18,123 nucleotides of DNA from Bacillota bacterium (GCA_023418535.1 JAEZZN010000103.1:1-18123), one strand, 5' to 3'; shown: positions 6,326-13,935, counted from the first letter of the stretch. Numbers and translations: made by a program. The notes: generated by a model not told the origin, from the letters alone.

Positions 6326-6409
6326 ATGAACAAAAGAGATGATACTTATTTTTATATTTATTTCATAATTGGACTAATTTTAGGCACAATTATATTAAAT
6401 ATTTTGTAA
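6326..6409 (+). CDS. 27-aa single-pass membrane peptide
   Basis: An ATG-started 27-codon gene with a clear ribosome binding site (GAAAGGA at 6313-6319) and good spacing. After a charged start (MNKRDD) the rest is a single hydrophobic segment containing IIGLILGTIIL. It has no recognisable family. It overlaps the 3' end of the opposite-strand gene by 20 bases. Similar tiny membrane peptides in phages include holin-like or host-membrane modifiers, but nothing here decides among them. Confidence 0.55.
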   Translation: MNKRDDTYFYIYFIIGLILGTIILNIL

Positions 6410-6710
6410 ACACATGAATAATAAATGCAGTTAATAATCCAAATACAAAACCTATAAATCTATCTTTAAATCTCTCAAGAGAAGTAAAGTAATCTTCTGA
6501 AACTATAGAACTTCCAAGTGGACAAATTGAAAAAGAACTATTTTCAATATTATTACCTCTAGAAGATTCTATGTAGTCATTAGACCATAGGTTAAATAAT
6601 TCAACTTTTAACATATCTGGATTAAACTTTTTAGATAGAGATTTAAAATCTATATTAGGGTGTTTATTAATGTATTTTATAATTTTTCTATGATTGATTG
6701 TAATATTCAT
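6390..6710 (-). CDS. Reverse-strand protein with helical N-terminus and C-terminal membrane anchor
   Basis: A 106-aa protein, the only reverse-strand gene in the window. Residues 5-47 (HRKIIKYINKHPNIDFKSLS and on through LWSNDYI) look like a winged-helix or similar small helical domain; residues 85-104 form one hydrophobic segment, followed by a short tail. The start at 6710 is preferred because GGAGG (6719-6723) precedes it; an in-frame ATG at 6725 overlaps that site. A -10 box lies just upstream. It runs against the late operon, converging with the 27-aa gene. This is the layout of a moron expressed from its own promoter in the lysogen. Function is unknown; superinfection exclusion or phage defence is only a guess. 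Confidence 0.7.
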   Translation of the reverse strand: MNITINHRKIIKYINKHPNIDFKSLSKKFNPDMLKVELFNLWSNDYIESSRGNNIENSSFSICPLGSSIVSEDYFTSLERFKDRFIGFVFGLLTAFIIHVFTKYLI

Positions 6711-6729
6711 TATTAGATCCTCCATTTAT

Positions 6730-6735
6730 ATTATA
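6730..6735 (-). promoter_or_regulatory. Candidate -10 box for the reverse-strand gene
   Basis: On the reverse strand, TATAAT occupies 6735-6730. The -35 region 17 bases upstream (TTAATT) is weak. The predicted transcript start near 6723 leaves only a short leader with GGAGG at its 5' end, so the exact start may be a few bases upstream. Its presence supports independent expression. Confidence 0.45.
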
Positions 6736-6796
6736 CATGAATAAACGCCTGAAATTAAAACATTATTAATATTGGTTATTTATATATTATAAATAA

Positions 6797-6889
6797 AGTC
6801 ATACAAGGAATTTCGCTACCTTATGACTAGACCTAGATAAGTCTATAAACTGTCTTTTTTTATTACTCAAATAGCGAGGTTAAGCTATT
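6797..6889 (+). other. Structured leader before the scaffold-capsid genes
   Basis: Several helices are visible in this gene-free stretch: AGTCAT (6797-6802) with ATGACT (6823-6828) plus AAGG (6805-6808) with CCTT (6819-6822); TAGAC (6828-6832) with GTCTA (6841-6845); a seven-T run at 6855-6861; and AATAGC (6870-6875) with GCTATT (6884-6889). TCGCTA in the first loop (6813-6818) is complementary to TAGCGA (6872-6877), a long-range contact that excludes the last hairpin. The scaffold ribosome binding site follows at about 6916-6920. It may be an attenuator or a translation control element; no known family is recognised. The rest of 6711-6928 shows only AT-rich promoter-like sequence. Confidence 0.45.
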
Positions 6890-6928
6890 AAATATATCAT
6901 GAACTAACATGTAAAAAAGGAGATAAGA

Positions 6929-7474
6929 ATGGAAACAAATACAAATGTAGTAGAAACTAATGAAGAAACAAAAACATCTGAAACTCAAAATCAAGATGTA
7001 AACCATGATGATGTTGATAAAAAAGACATCGAACAGAAAGAAGAAAAACTATTTACTCAAGAAGATGTAAATAAAATAGTGCAAGATAGACTTGCAAAAG
7101 AAAAGGTAAAAAACGAAAAGGCACAGGAAGAAGCTAAGAAATTAGCTAAGATGAATGCTGATGAAAAAGCAAAGTATGAGCTTGAGAAAAAAGAAGCTGA
7201 TTTTGCAAGAAGAGAAGCAGAACTGAACAAAAGAGAATTGACAGCTACTGCAAAAGATATACTTGCAGAAAAAGGGCTTCCAAATAATCTACATACTATC
7301 TTAAATTATGAATCAGCAGACACTGTGAATGAAAGTATAAAGGTTGTTGAAAAAGCAATCCAAAAAGCTGTTGAAAAAGCAGTAGAAGAAAGACTAAAAG
7401 GAAACGCTCCTAAGAAATCAATAGGAACAAGTGAAGGAATTAATTACTTTGAAAGAGGAGCAAAAGTTAATTAA
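6929..7474 (+). CDS. Capsid scaffolding protein (DUF4355 type)
   Basis: A 181-aa, highly charged scaffold that directs capsid assembly and leaves the shell before or during packaging. The N-terminal 45 residues are polar and acidic; EEKLFTQEDVNKIVQDRLAK (about 38-57) is the family signature; a long Lys/Glu-rich coiled coil spans about 58-110; and the C-terminal part contains AKDILAEKGLPNNL and a final lysine-containing segment that probably binds the shell. The start is supported by AAGGAG at 6915-6920. It lies directly before the major capsid gene, as is usual. Confidence 0.9.
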   Translation: METNTNVVETNEETKTSETQNQDVNHDDVDKKDIEQKEEKLFTQEDVNKIVQDRLAKEKVKNEKAQEEAKKLAKMNADEKAKYELEKKEADFARREAELNKRELTATAKDILAEKGLPNNLHTILNYESADTVNESIKVVEKAIQKAVEKAVEERLKGNAPKKSIGTSEGINYFERGAKVN

Positions 7475-7488
7475 AGGAGATTAAAATT

Positions 7489-8343
7489 ATGGCAAACAAT
7501 ATACAAGCAGCAAAAAAATATATACCAGTATTAGATAAAATTTATAAAACAGGATCTTTATCATCTGTACTTGATGGTAATCCAGAATTAGCAAGAGAAG
7601 GGGCTAATGCAGGAGAGTTACTAGTAGCAAAGATGGTAGTTGATGGATTAGGTGATTATGATAGAACAAATGGTTATCCAAAAGGCGATGTAACATTAAC
7701 ATGGGAAACTATAAAAGCTGATTATGATAGAGGTAGAATGTTTACTGTTGATAATGTAGACAATCAAGACTCTGCAGATTTGGCATTTGGTCAATTATCA
7801 GATGAATTTATTAGAACTCAAGTAGTTCCAGAAATCGATGCAATGAGATTTGCAAAATATGCAACTACAGCAATTACAGCAACAAACAATAAAGAAGAAA
7901 CATTGACTGATGGTCAAGCTGTAATCAAAGCATTAAGAGAAGCTGCAAATAAAATGGATGAAGCAGAAGTTCCAGAAAACAGAGTTTTATTCATTACACC
8001 AACACTAAGAGGAATGCTTGACGATTTAGACACTAATAAATCTAGAGAAGTATTATCAAGATTTACAAATGTAGTATCTGTACCACAAGCTAGATTCTTT
8101 ACAGAAATTGAATTGAAGGAAAAAGGATTTAGTAAAAAATCAGATGCTAAAGATATTAACTTCTTAATTGTTGCACAAGACGCAACTATTCAATATCCAA
8201 AACATCAAGCACCTAAAGTAGTTACACCAGAATTAAATCAAGACGCTGATGCTTGGAAATTTGGTTATAGAATCGTAAACGTAACTCAAGTGTATGAAAA
8301 CAAAACAGCAGGAGTATACGTATCAACAAAAGCTGCTTTATAG
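7489..8343 (+). CDS. Major capsid protein, HK97-fold type
   Basis: A 284-aa shell protein. Its position right after the scaffold, its size, and its composition fit a P22/SPP1-like HK97-fold coat of Clostridia phages. Recognisable segments are KYIPVLDKIYKTGSLSSVLD (about 10-29), TWETIKADYDRGRMFTVDN (71-89), FIRTQVVPEIDAMRFAKY (108-125) and the ALREAANKMDEAEVPENRVLF stretch (about 148-168), the last common to this coat group. The start follows AAAGGAG with 9-base spacing. A second strong ribosome binding site (AGGAGG) at its end serves the next gene. No cleaved delta domain is evident, consistent with a separate scaffold. Confidence 0.9.
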   Translation: MANNIQAAKKYIPVLDKIYKTGSLSSVLDGNPELAREGANAGELLVAKMVVDGLGDYDRTNGYPKGDVTLTWETIKADYDRGRMFTVDNVDNQDSADLAFGQLSDEFIRTQVVPEIDAMRFAKYATTAITATNNKEETLTDGQAVIKALREAANKMDEAEVPENRVLFITPTLRGMLDDLDTNKSREVLSRFTNVVSVPQARFFTEIELKEKGFSKKSDAKDINFLIVAQDATIQYPKHQAPKVVTPELNQDADAWKFGYRIVNVTQVYENKTAGVYVSTKAAL

Positions 8344-8353
8344 GAGGTAGTAT

Positions 8354-8548
8354 ATGAAATTTAGAGTATTACAACCTATAGAAGATTTAGAGATTTCTGA
8401 AATTCTAAAAAAAGATGAAATAATTGAAAGAACAGGAAAAAGAGCAGAAGATTTCAAAGCTAAGCCTGATTTCTTTGAATTGATAGAAGATGATAAAACT
8501 CAAGCTAAAAGTACTAAAACTACTAAAAAAGCAGGCTCTAAGAAGTAG
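8354..8548 (+). CDS. Small head-region protein, unknown
   Basis: A 64-aa protein with a strong ribosome binding site (AGGAGG at 8342-8347). Residues 1-47 look like a small beta-rich domain (MKFRVLQPI then KKDEIIERTGKRAEDFKAKP) and the last 14 residues are a Lys/Thr/Ser tail (STKTTKKAGSKK). Proteins of this shape often sit between the coat and connector genes in Bacillota phages. It might decorate the capsid or coat DNA, but I see no decisive motif. Confidence 0.72.
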   Translation: MKFRVLQPIEDLEISEILKKDEIIERTGKRAEDFKAKPDFFELIEDDKTQAKSTKTTKKAGSKK

Positions 8549-8556
8549 GAGGCTAT

Positions 8557-8868
8557 ATGGAAGCCTATAGAAAAATAATTAGAACTGATGATGATGCGCT
8601 GGCTGAATTATATATTCAGCTGGCTACTCAAGCTATACTTGATTATACCAATAGAATTGAACCTTTGGATACTATGAAACCATTAATTGCTGAACTTGCT
8701 AATTTTTATGTTTTTGAAGAAAAAAGAAAAGGGATTAGTTCAAGAAGTGAAGGTGCAATCTCTGAATCTTATGAAGATTTATCAGCAAGTGGAGGGATTC
8801 CTAGTTTTCTTAAAAATAGACTAGATAGATATGTAGTTCTTCATATTGCAAAGCATAAAGGAGAATAA
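8557..8868 (+). CDS. Head-tail connector (adaptor) protein
   Basis: A 103-aa helical protein of the gp6/gp15-like connector type that joins the portal to the tail. It opens with a short helix containing DDDALAELYIQLATQAILDY and continues with MKPLIAELANFYVFEEKR, the two-helix core of this family; ISSRSEGAISESYEDL (about 60-75) is the conserved serine-rich segment and IPSFLKNRLDRY the C-terminal helix. The start follows AGGAGG. Its position as second gene after the coat fits the head-completion order. Confidence 0.82.
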   Translation: MEAYRKIIRTDDDALAELYIQLATQAILDYTNRIEPLDTMKPLIAELANFYVFEEKRKGISSRSEGAISESYEDLSASGGIPSFLKNRLDRYVVLHIAKHKGE

Positions 8869-8869
8869 T

Positions 8870-9175
8870 ATGGAAGTAAGATTTGATAAAAAATATAAGT
8901 ATTCTCCAAATGTTTTAATCGAAGATGAAGAAGCAAATAAAAGAGTCGTATATAAAAAAATGCTCGATATAAATGCATATATCTATCCTGCTACAGGACA
9001 AGTACAAGCTGAGCAATGGGGTAAAGAATTACCATATATCTTTAATTTATTGACTAATGAAGATAAGTTAAAAGAAGGTTATGGAATCGCTTATAACTCT
9101 GATTCGATTAATTATAAGGTAGTTAGTATCAAACCATATACTAATCATTTTCTATGCGAGATTAAAAAGATATGA
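8870..9175 (+). CDS. Head closure/stopper-like protein
   Basis: A 101-aa beta-rich protein. Start at 8870 is chosen because AAAGGAG (8858-8864) lies five bases before it; an in-frame ATG at 8846 lies inside the preceding gene and has no binding site. The middle segment INAYIYPATGQVQAEQWGKE and the C-terminal KVVSIKPYTNHFLCEIKKI resemble stopper or minor capsid proteins that close the connector after DNA filling (SPP1 gp16-like role). The name rests on order and shape more than on a motif. It overlaps the next gene as ATGA. Confidence 0.7.
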   Translation: MEVRFDKKYKYSPNVLIEDEEANKRVVYKKMLDINAYIYPATGQVQAEQWGKELPYIFNLLTNEDKLKEGYGIAYNSDSINYKVVSIKPYTNHFLCEIKKI

Positions 9176-9639
9176 GTATAAAAGGATTAGCTAATCTAGA
9201 ACGAAAACTTAAAGCTCTTAGAGATATTAACATAAAACCTATAATTGAAGATGCTAGTGCAAGAGTTAGAGATGAAGCAAGTAAAAATGTAGTAGTAGAT
9301 ACAGGAGAACTTCAAAATTCTATAAGATACAGGATAGAAGATAAGAGGAATGGAAATTATAGAGGTGTAATTTATACTAATAAGGAACATGGTATATATG
9401 TTGAATTTGGTACTGGACCAGTTGGAGAAGCAAGCCATATTGGAATAAGTCCAGAAGTTAATCCAACATACAGTCCTAAGGGGTGGACTTATTATGATAA
9501 AGATAAAAATCAGTTTTTCCATACAAAAGGGCAACCTGCTAGACCATTCTTATATCCAGCACTTCATGACAATAAAGATAAAATTAAAAAGTTTATCAAG
9601 TATAGAATGAAAAATGAGCTAAAGGAGGCTTCTAAATGA
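9172..9639 (+). CDS. HK97 gp10-like tail completion protein
   Basis: A 155-aa protein of the HK97-gp10-like family, which takes part in the head-tail junction. The family pattern is clear: LANLERKLKAL near the start, VVVDTGELQNSIRYRI (about 41-56), YVEFGTGPVGE (77-87) and GQPARPFLYPALHDN (119-133). It begins at the ATGA overlap with the stopper-like gene and ends at an ATGA-type overlap with the next gene, so three genes are translationally coupled. Confidence 0.9.
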   Translation: MSIKGLANLERKLKALRDINIKPIIEDASARVRDEASKNVVVDTGELQNSIRYRIEDKRNGNYRGVIYTNKEHGIYVEFGTGPVGEASHIGISPEVNPTYSPKGWTYYDKDKNQFFHTKGQPARPFLYPALHDNKDKIKKFIKYRMKNELKEASK

Positions 9640-9992
9640 TTAATTATAAGCCTGAAATAGTAAAGATATTAAAAAGAATAACAAATAACGTATCGGAAAC
9701 TTATCCAGATGAATGGACTGAGCTTCCGATTATTATTTATGAGGAAGAAAACAATACACCACATACCACAACGTCTGTAGGCGAATCTATGACGCTTTTA
9801 AGGTATAGAATAGATATTTACTCAAATGAGTCAACAAGCGTCTTAAAATCTAAATTAAACGATGAAATGACAAGTGTAGGATTTACTAGAGTATTTAGTG
9901 TCGATACTAATGACATAAGTAATAGACGTCATACTATTATGAGGTATGAAGGTGTAATTGATTTAGATAATAATAAAATTTATAAAAATTAA
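9636..9992 (+). CDS. Tail terminator-like protein
   Basis: A 118-aa protein at the place of SPP1 gp17-type tail terminators, which cap the tail tube and bind the connector. The order of elements fits: N-terminal helix (KPEIVKILKRITNNV), a proline-containing strand (ELPIIIYEEENN), a strand RYRIDIYSNEST, a helix VLKSKLNDEMTSVGF and a final strand HTIMRYEGVIDL. There is no catalytic motif. It starts at the overlap with the gp10-like stop (AAAGGAGG at 9622-9629 is the ribosome binding site). Confidence 0.72.
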   Translation: MINYKPEIVKILKRITNNVSETYPDEWTELPIIIYEEENNTPHTTTSVGESMTLLRYRIDIYSNESTSVLKSKLNDEMTSVGFTRVFSVDTNDISNRRHTIMRYEGVIDLDNNKIYKN

Positions 9993-10005
9993 AGGAGATT
10001 AAAAT

Positions 10006-10422
10006 ATGTTAGCAAATGGGATTACATTAGGACATGCTAAATCAGCAGAAGGTCCATATACTTTAATTGATTGTTTGAAAAAAGTACCAGATTTAGGAAC
10101 AGATCCAGAGATGGTAGAAAATACTCAATTAAATGCGAAAAATAAACAATATGAAATTGGTGTTGGTGATGCTGGAGAATTTGAATATACATTTAAGTAT
10201 AAAGACAATACTAAAGAATCTGAAATTAGAACACTTTTAGAAATGTCAGACGCTAAAAAAGTAGTGTATTGGGAACATAAACTTCCAGATGGAACAGCGT
10301 TCCAATTTGGTGGAACACCATCAGCAAGACTTGTAGGTGGAGAACTTAATACACCAGTAGAGTTAGTACTTAAAATAGCAATATCCACAGATTTGACAAG
10401 AAAAGACCCAGCAGGAATGTAA
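10006..10422 (+). CDS. Major tail tube protein
   Basis: A 138-aa protein with the position and size of a siphovirus tail tube subunit. It contains alternating strands, including YTLIDCLKKVPDLGTDPE near the start, DAGEFEYTFKYKDN (55-68), VVYWEHKLPDGTAFQFGG (87-104) and NTPVELVLKIAISTDL near the end, fitting the tube beta-barrel. The ribosome binding site AAAGGAG is strong, as expected for a highly made structural protein. It sits between the tail terminator and the tail chaperones. Confidence 0.85.
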   Translation: MLANGITLGHAKSAEGPYTLIDCLKKVPDLGTDPEMVENTQLNAKNKQYEIGVGDAGEFEYTFKYKDNTKESEIRTLLEMSDAKKVVYWEHKLPDGTAFQFGGTPSARLVGGELNTPVELVLKIAISTDLTRKDPAGM

Positions 10423-10442
10423 TTATATAATAAGGAGATAAG

Positions 10443-10820
10443 ATGACAGAACAAATTAGAGCACCTTTTGCAATTTGGAAAATAGGGGAAAAAGAATATA
10501 AATTAAAATTAAAGACAAGCGAAATAGAAAGACTTGAAAGACAATATGGCATAGGTAATATTATGAATCCTATGTTAAGTGCAGGAGAGACTCAATTACC
10601 ATCACTAGTATATATGCTAGATATAATCCATGGAGCATTTCAAAAATATAATCATGGATATTCAAGAGTTGATGTATCAGATTTATACGATGATTATCTA
10701 GATGCAGGTGGAAATCAAACAGAACTTATTAAAGTGATTATGGATATATTTAGGGCATCTGGTTTTTTCCCAAGTCAGAGCGAGAAGAAGAGAGAAATTC
10801 AAACACCTCAATCGGAGTAA
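10443..10820 (+). CDS. Tail assembly chaperone, short (gpG-like) form
   Basis: A 125-aa tail assembly chaperone, normally binding the tape measure during tail tube assembly and absent from the virion. The helical core spans LKLKTSEIERLERQYGIG (about 20-37) and the C-terminal half (VIMDIFRASGFF). Near its end is a TTTTTTC slippery site at 10763-10769 in the zero frame. Most ribosomes finish here; a fraction shifts -1 into the following reading frame to make the longer GT-type product. The ribosome binding site is AAGGAG at 10433-10438. Confidence 0.88.
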   Translation: MTEQIRAPFAIWKIGEKEYKLKLKTSEIERLERQYGIGNIMNPMLSAGETQLPSLVYMLDIIHGAFQKYNHGYSRVDVSDLYDDYLDAGGNQTELIKVIMDIFRASGFFPSQSEKKREIQTPQSE

Positions 10821-10831
10821 GTAGTCGCTCT
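10763..10831 (+). promoter_or_regulatory. Programmed -1 frameshift site with stimulatory stem
   Basis: The heptamer T TTT TTC (10763-10769) is in the correct phase of the gpG-like frame (GGT TTT TTC). Seven bases downstream, AGAGCGA (10777-10783) pairs perfectly with TCGCTCT (10825-10831), leaving a 41-base loop that holds the zero-frame stop codon (10818-10820). Slippery sequence, spacing and stem are the three standard elements. The -1 frame is open without a stop from 10769 to 11188. Confidence 0.85.
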
Positions 10832-11191
10832 AATTTAGAATCAATCTACTTACTTCATGATGAATGCGTAAAATCTGGGATGACATCTGAAAGGTTTTGG
10901 GATATGTCTTTAGATGAAATAGATTTATACTTTGAACAAATCAAAATAAATAGAAAAAAAGAATTGAATGATTTACAAACTTTGGCGACACTAATTACTA
11001 ATGGTGTCGCTATTTGTTTAAATGGGTCAGATAAGGTAGAAAAAGTATCAGTATATGATATGTACGAAGATATATTCAAAGAAGATTTAATGAAAGCTAA
11101 AGAAAAACAAAAACAGATAGATTTAGAACTCCATAAAGCAAAAATGAATGCTTTTATGGTTAGATTTAACGCAAGAAGAAAGGAGGTGTAA
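10769..11191 (+). CDS. Tail assembly chaperone extension (gpT-like), made by -1 frameshift
   Basis: This 140-codon -1 frame extends the gpG-like protein into a fusion of about 249 aa (109 residues from the upstream frame plus 140). It begins with a hydrophilic linker (PKSEREEERNSNTS), then a helical domain including SIYLLHDECVKSGM, RFWDMSLDEIDLYFEQIK and a basic C-terminus (MVRFNARRKEV). An internal ATG at 10880 has no ribosome binding site and is probably not a start. The fusion form links tail tube subunits to the tape measure. The stop is immediately followed by the tape measure ATG. Confidence 0.85.
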   Translation, partial: PKSEREEERNSNTSIGVSSRSNLESIYLLHDECVKSGMTSERFWDMSLDEIDLYFEQIKINRKKELNDLQTLATLITNGVAICLNGSDKVEKVSVYDMYEDIFKEDLMKAKEKQKQIDLELHKAKMNAFMVRFNARRKEV

Positions 11192-13921
11192 ATGGAAACT
11201 TTAGAAGAACTAAGAGTCTTAATTCATGCTGAATTAGATCCATATAAAAAAGAGATGAATCAGATAGTAAATGAAACTAGAAAAACATCAAATGCAATTC
11301 AAAAGGAAACTGGAAATATTAAAAATGCATTTCAGTCTATGGGGTCTTATATCAAACGAGCAGTAATTGGTCTTGGATTGGTAAAATTTGGAAAACAAGC
11401 ATTAGAACTTGCTTCAGATGTTGAAGAAACAGAAGCAGTTGTTGAACTTGCTTTTGGAAATATGCGAAAATATGTCGATGATTTTGCTAAAAATTCAATT
11501 AGGACTCATGGTATGAGTGCATTATCTGCAAAGCAAACAGCAGGAGATTATATGCTCATGTCAAAAGGTATGGGTATGGTTGATGAAAATGCAGCGAAGA
11601 TGTCAGTAAACGTAGCGAAACTATCTGCAGATATGGCTTCACTTAAAAATACATCTCAAGAAATGGCAAAAACTGCATTAAATAGTATCTGGACTGGAGA
11701 GACTGAATCACTTAAAAAATACGGTGTAGTAATGACACAAGCTAACTTACAAGAGTATGCATATAGTCAAGGTATTAAAACTAAGATAGCTAATATGACT
11801 CAACAAGAGCAAGTAATGCTTAGATACTCATATGTAATGAACTCGATGTCTATCGCAAATGGAAACTTTATTCGAGAAAGTCAAGGTTGGGCTGCTCAAA
11901 CTAAGATATTAGGAGAGCAATGGAAAGAGTTACTAACTATAATAGGTCAAGGTCTCACAGTTGTTTTACTTCCAGTTTTAAGATTTATAAACAAAATAAT
12001 GAGTGGATTAATTGCTCTAGGTAAAGTAGTCGGTCAAGTATTTTCAAGTATATTTGGAATGAAAGGTAGTGCCGAAAAAACATCTAAGGTAATAGATCCA
12101 GTAAACACTTCTGTAAATACCTTAAATGATACTTTAGGAGATATAGATAAAAAAGGAACTAAAGGATTAAACAATTTAGGTAAATCTGCAGAACAAGCAG
12201 GTAAAAAAGCAAAGGGAGCTTTGGCAGGATTTGATGATTTAAATGTTTTAACCAATCCAGAAAAAAACACCAATTTTAAAAATCCAAGTGTTGGAGCTGG
12301 TGGAATAGGAACTGGTGGAGTCGGAGGTATTGGAGCATTAGGAAGTATTCCAGACTTAAGCGAAGGAATGAAAGCACCAAACATAGATACTTCATGGGTT
12401 GATAAGTATGTAGAAAAGATTAGAGCTGGATTAGAAAAAGCAAAACGTTTCTTTGATGAACATAAGGCTGGTATTATAAGTGCTATTGCAGGAATAGTAA
12501 CTTTTATAGCTTCGATAGCTTTATCAAAATTCCCTACACTAACATGGGCTTTAACTCATCCAATAAAATCAGCTAAGGGTATATGGTTTATGGCTATTGA
12601 AACAATAAAGGGTGCATTTGCTGGATTGTCAGCAACCACTATTTTTATAGCTGGAGGAATAGCTTTAGTTGTTGGAGCGGTAGTCTATTTATGGCAAACA
12701 TCCGAAAGTTTTAGAAATTCAGTGATTGATACTTGGGAAAAAATAAAAGATTTATTCACAACTGTATTTGAAGGTATCAAGACTGAATTGACTTCATTCT
12801 GGGAAGAATACGGACAACCTATAATGCAAGGATTATCTGATGCGTGGGAAAACTTTGTGCAAATAATAGATCAATTATGGCAAGGAATATTAAAACCTAT
12901 TGTTGATGCAGCAATAGAAATGTTAGAAATATTATGGACTAATAAATTACAACCTCTGTTTAAAAAAACACTAACTAAATTAGGGGAAACTATGAAAGTG
13001 GTTCTAAAACTGTGGAATGAAATATTAGCACCACTAGCTCTATGGTTAATAGATAGATTAAGTCCAGTAGTAACATATGTAACTGATTCTTTTGTAAAAG
13101 CGTGGGCATTTGTATGGACTGCAATACAGCCTTATTTTGAAGGCATAAACAAATTAATAAAAGGTATAAGCAATTTCTTACAAGGATTAATTGATTTTGT
13201 TAAAAATGTCTTTATAGGAGACTGGGATAAAGCTTGGGAAAGCCTAGAAAAAGCGTTTACAGCTTTATGGGATGGCATAAAGGGATATATAAAAGGAGTT
13301 TGGGATTCTATCCTAAATATATTTATAGGAGTAGGAACATGGTTCTATAATAATGTGTTAAGTCCTATAACTTCAGTATTTACTAATGCGTTTAATTCTA
13401 TAGGTAATTTTATATCAAATAAATGGAATTGGATCTTAGGATTGTTTACAAAAGGTGGTAAATTCTTTAGTGGAATTGCTGAATCTATAGGTGGAGTATT
13501 TGTAAACATTGTAAATGCTTTAATCTCAGGAATTAACTGGGTAATAGCCCAACCATTTAGTTTCTTAAATGGAATTTTAAATAGCATTTCTGAATTTAGT
13601 ATATTAGGGGGTCGTCCATTTGGTTGGATAGGATATAATCCACTTCCAGTTCCACAAATTCCATATTTAGACGTAGGAACAAACTATGTCGCTCGTGATG
13701 GTCTTGCTATGATTCACGAAGGGGAAGCAGTAGTTCCAAAGAAATACAATCCAGCGATTAATGGAAATAATGAACAAAATGAATTATTAAAAGAACAAAA
13801 TTCATTACTTAGATTATTGCTTGAAAAAGATAACTCAGTTTATCTTGATGGAGACAAATTACATCAAAGTAATGAGAAAAGAAAAAGACAAGAATTTGAG
13901 CGTTATGGATACGCTTATTAG
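11192..13921 (+). CDS. Tail tape measure protein
   Basis: A 909-aa protein that sets tail length and is ejected before the DNA. Residues 1-245 are helical and polar (first segment with LHAELDPYKKEMNQ-like start, then a long amphipathic stretch). Hydrophobic segments lie at about 246-290, 428-446 and 480-502; a glycine-rich linker spans about 366-390; the C-terminal third has many Trp-centred repeats. Near residue 833 is VARDGLAMIHEGEAVVPKKY, found near the end of many Gram-positive tape measures. At roughly 1.5 angstroms per residue the tail would be about 135 nm. A perfect AAAGGAGG precedes the start. No muralytic domain is evident. Confidence 0.93.
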   Translation: METLEELRVLIHAELDPYKKEMNQIVNETRKTSNAIQKETGNIKNAFQSMGSYIKRAVIGLGLVKFGKQALELASDVEETEAVVELAFGNMRKYVDDFAKNSIRTHGMSALSAKQTAGDYMLMSKGMGMVDENAAKMSVNVAKLSADMASLKNTSQEMAKTALNSIWTGETESLKKYGVVMTQANLQEYAYSQGIKTKIANMTQQEQVMLRYSYVMNSMSIANGNFIRESQGWAAQTKILGEQWKELLTIIGQGLTVVLLPVLRFINKIMSGLIALGKVVGQVFSSIFGMKGSAEKTSKVIDPVNTSVNTLNDTLGDIDKKGTKGLNNLGKSAEQAGKKAKGALAGFDDLNVLTNPEKNTNFKNPSVGAGGIGTGGVGGIGALGSIPDLSEGMKAPNIDTSWVDKYVEKIRAGLEKAKRFFDEHKAGIISAIAGIVTFIASIALSKFPTLTWALTHPIKSAKGIWFMAIETIKGAFAGLSATTIFIAGGIALVVGAVVYLWQTSESFRNSVIDTWEKIKDLFTTVFEGIKTELTSFWEEYGQPIMQGLSDAWENFVQIIDQLWQGILKPIVDAAIEMLEILWTNKLQPLFKKTLTKLGETMKVVLKLWNEILAPLALWLIDRLSPVVTYVTDSFVKAWAFVWTAIQPYFEGINKLIKGISNFLQGLIDFVKNVFIGDWDKAWESLEKAFTALWDGIKGYIKGVWDSILNIFIGVGTWFYNNVLSPITSVFTNAFNSIGNFISNKWNWILGLFTKGGKFFSGIAESIGGVFVNIVNALISGINWVIAQPFSFLNGILNSISEFSILGGRPFGWIGYNPLPVPQIPYLDVGTNYVARDGLAMIHEGEAVVPKKYNPAINGNNEQNELLKEQNSLLRLLLEKDNSVYLDGDKLHQSNEKRKRQEFERYGYAY

Positions 13922-13935
13922 AAAGGAGTAATACT

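Noticed and set aside
6797..6850. Possible tRNA in the paired region before the scaffold gene
   Set aside because: The helices do not form a cloverleaf and no T-arm or anticodon loop can be placed.
8846..8869. Upstream ATG for the stopper-like gene
   Set aside because: It is embedded in the previous gene without a binding site, while 8870 follows AAAGGAG with ideal spacing.
9196..9534. 112-codon reverse-strand frame opposite the gp10-like gene
   Set aside because: It is a shadow of a gene with a clear family pattern and has low-complexity, hydrophobic composition.
10125..10552. Reverse-strand frames opposite the tail tube and chaperone genes
   Set aside because: Both are antisense to well supported genes with strong ribosome binding sites.
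10880..11191. Separate gene starting at the internal ATG of the second chaperone frame
   Set aside because: No ribosome binding site precedes the ATG, the frame is open upstream to the slippery site, and a phase-correct TTTTTTC with a downstream stem explains its expression.
12034..12384. Reverse-strand proline-rich frame inside the tape measure gene
   Set aside because: It reflects the glycine-rich linker read backwards.
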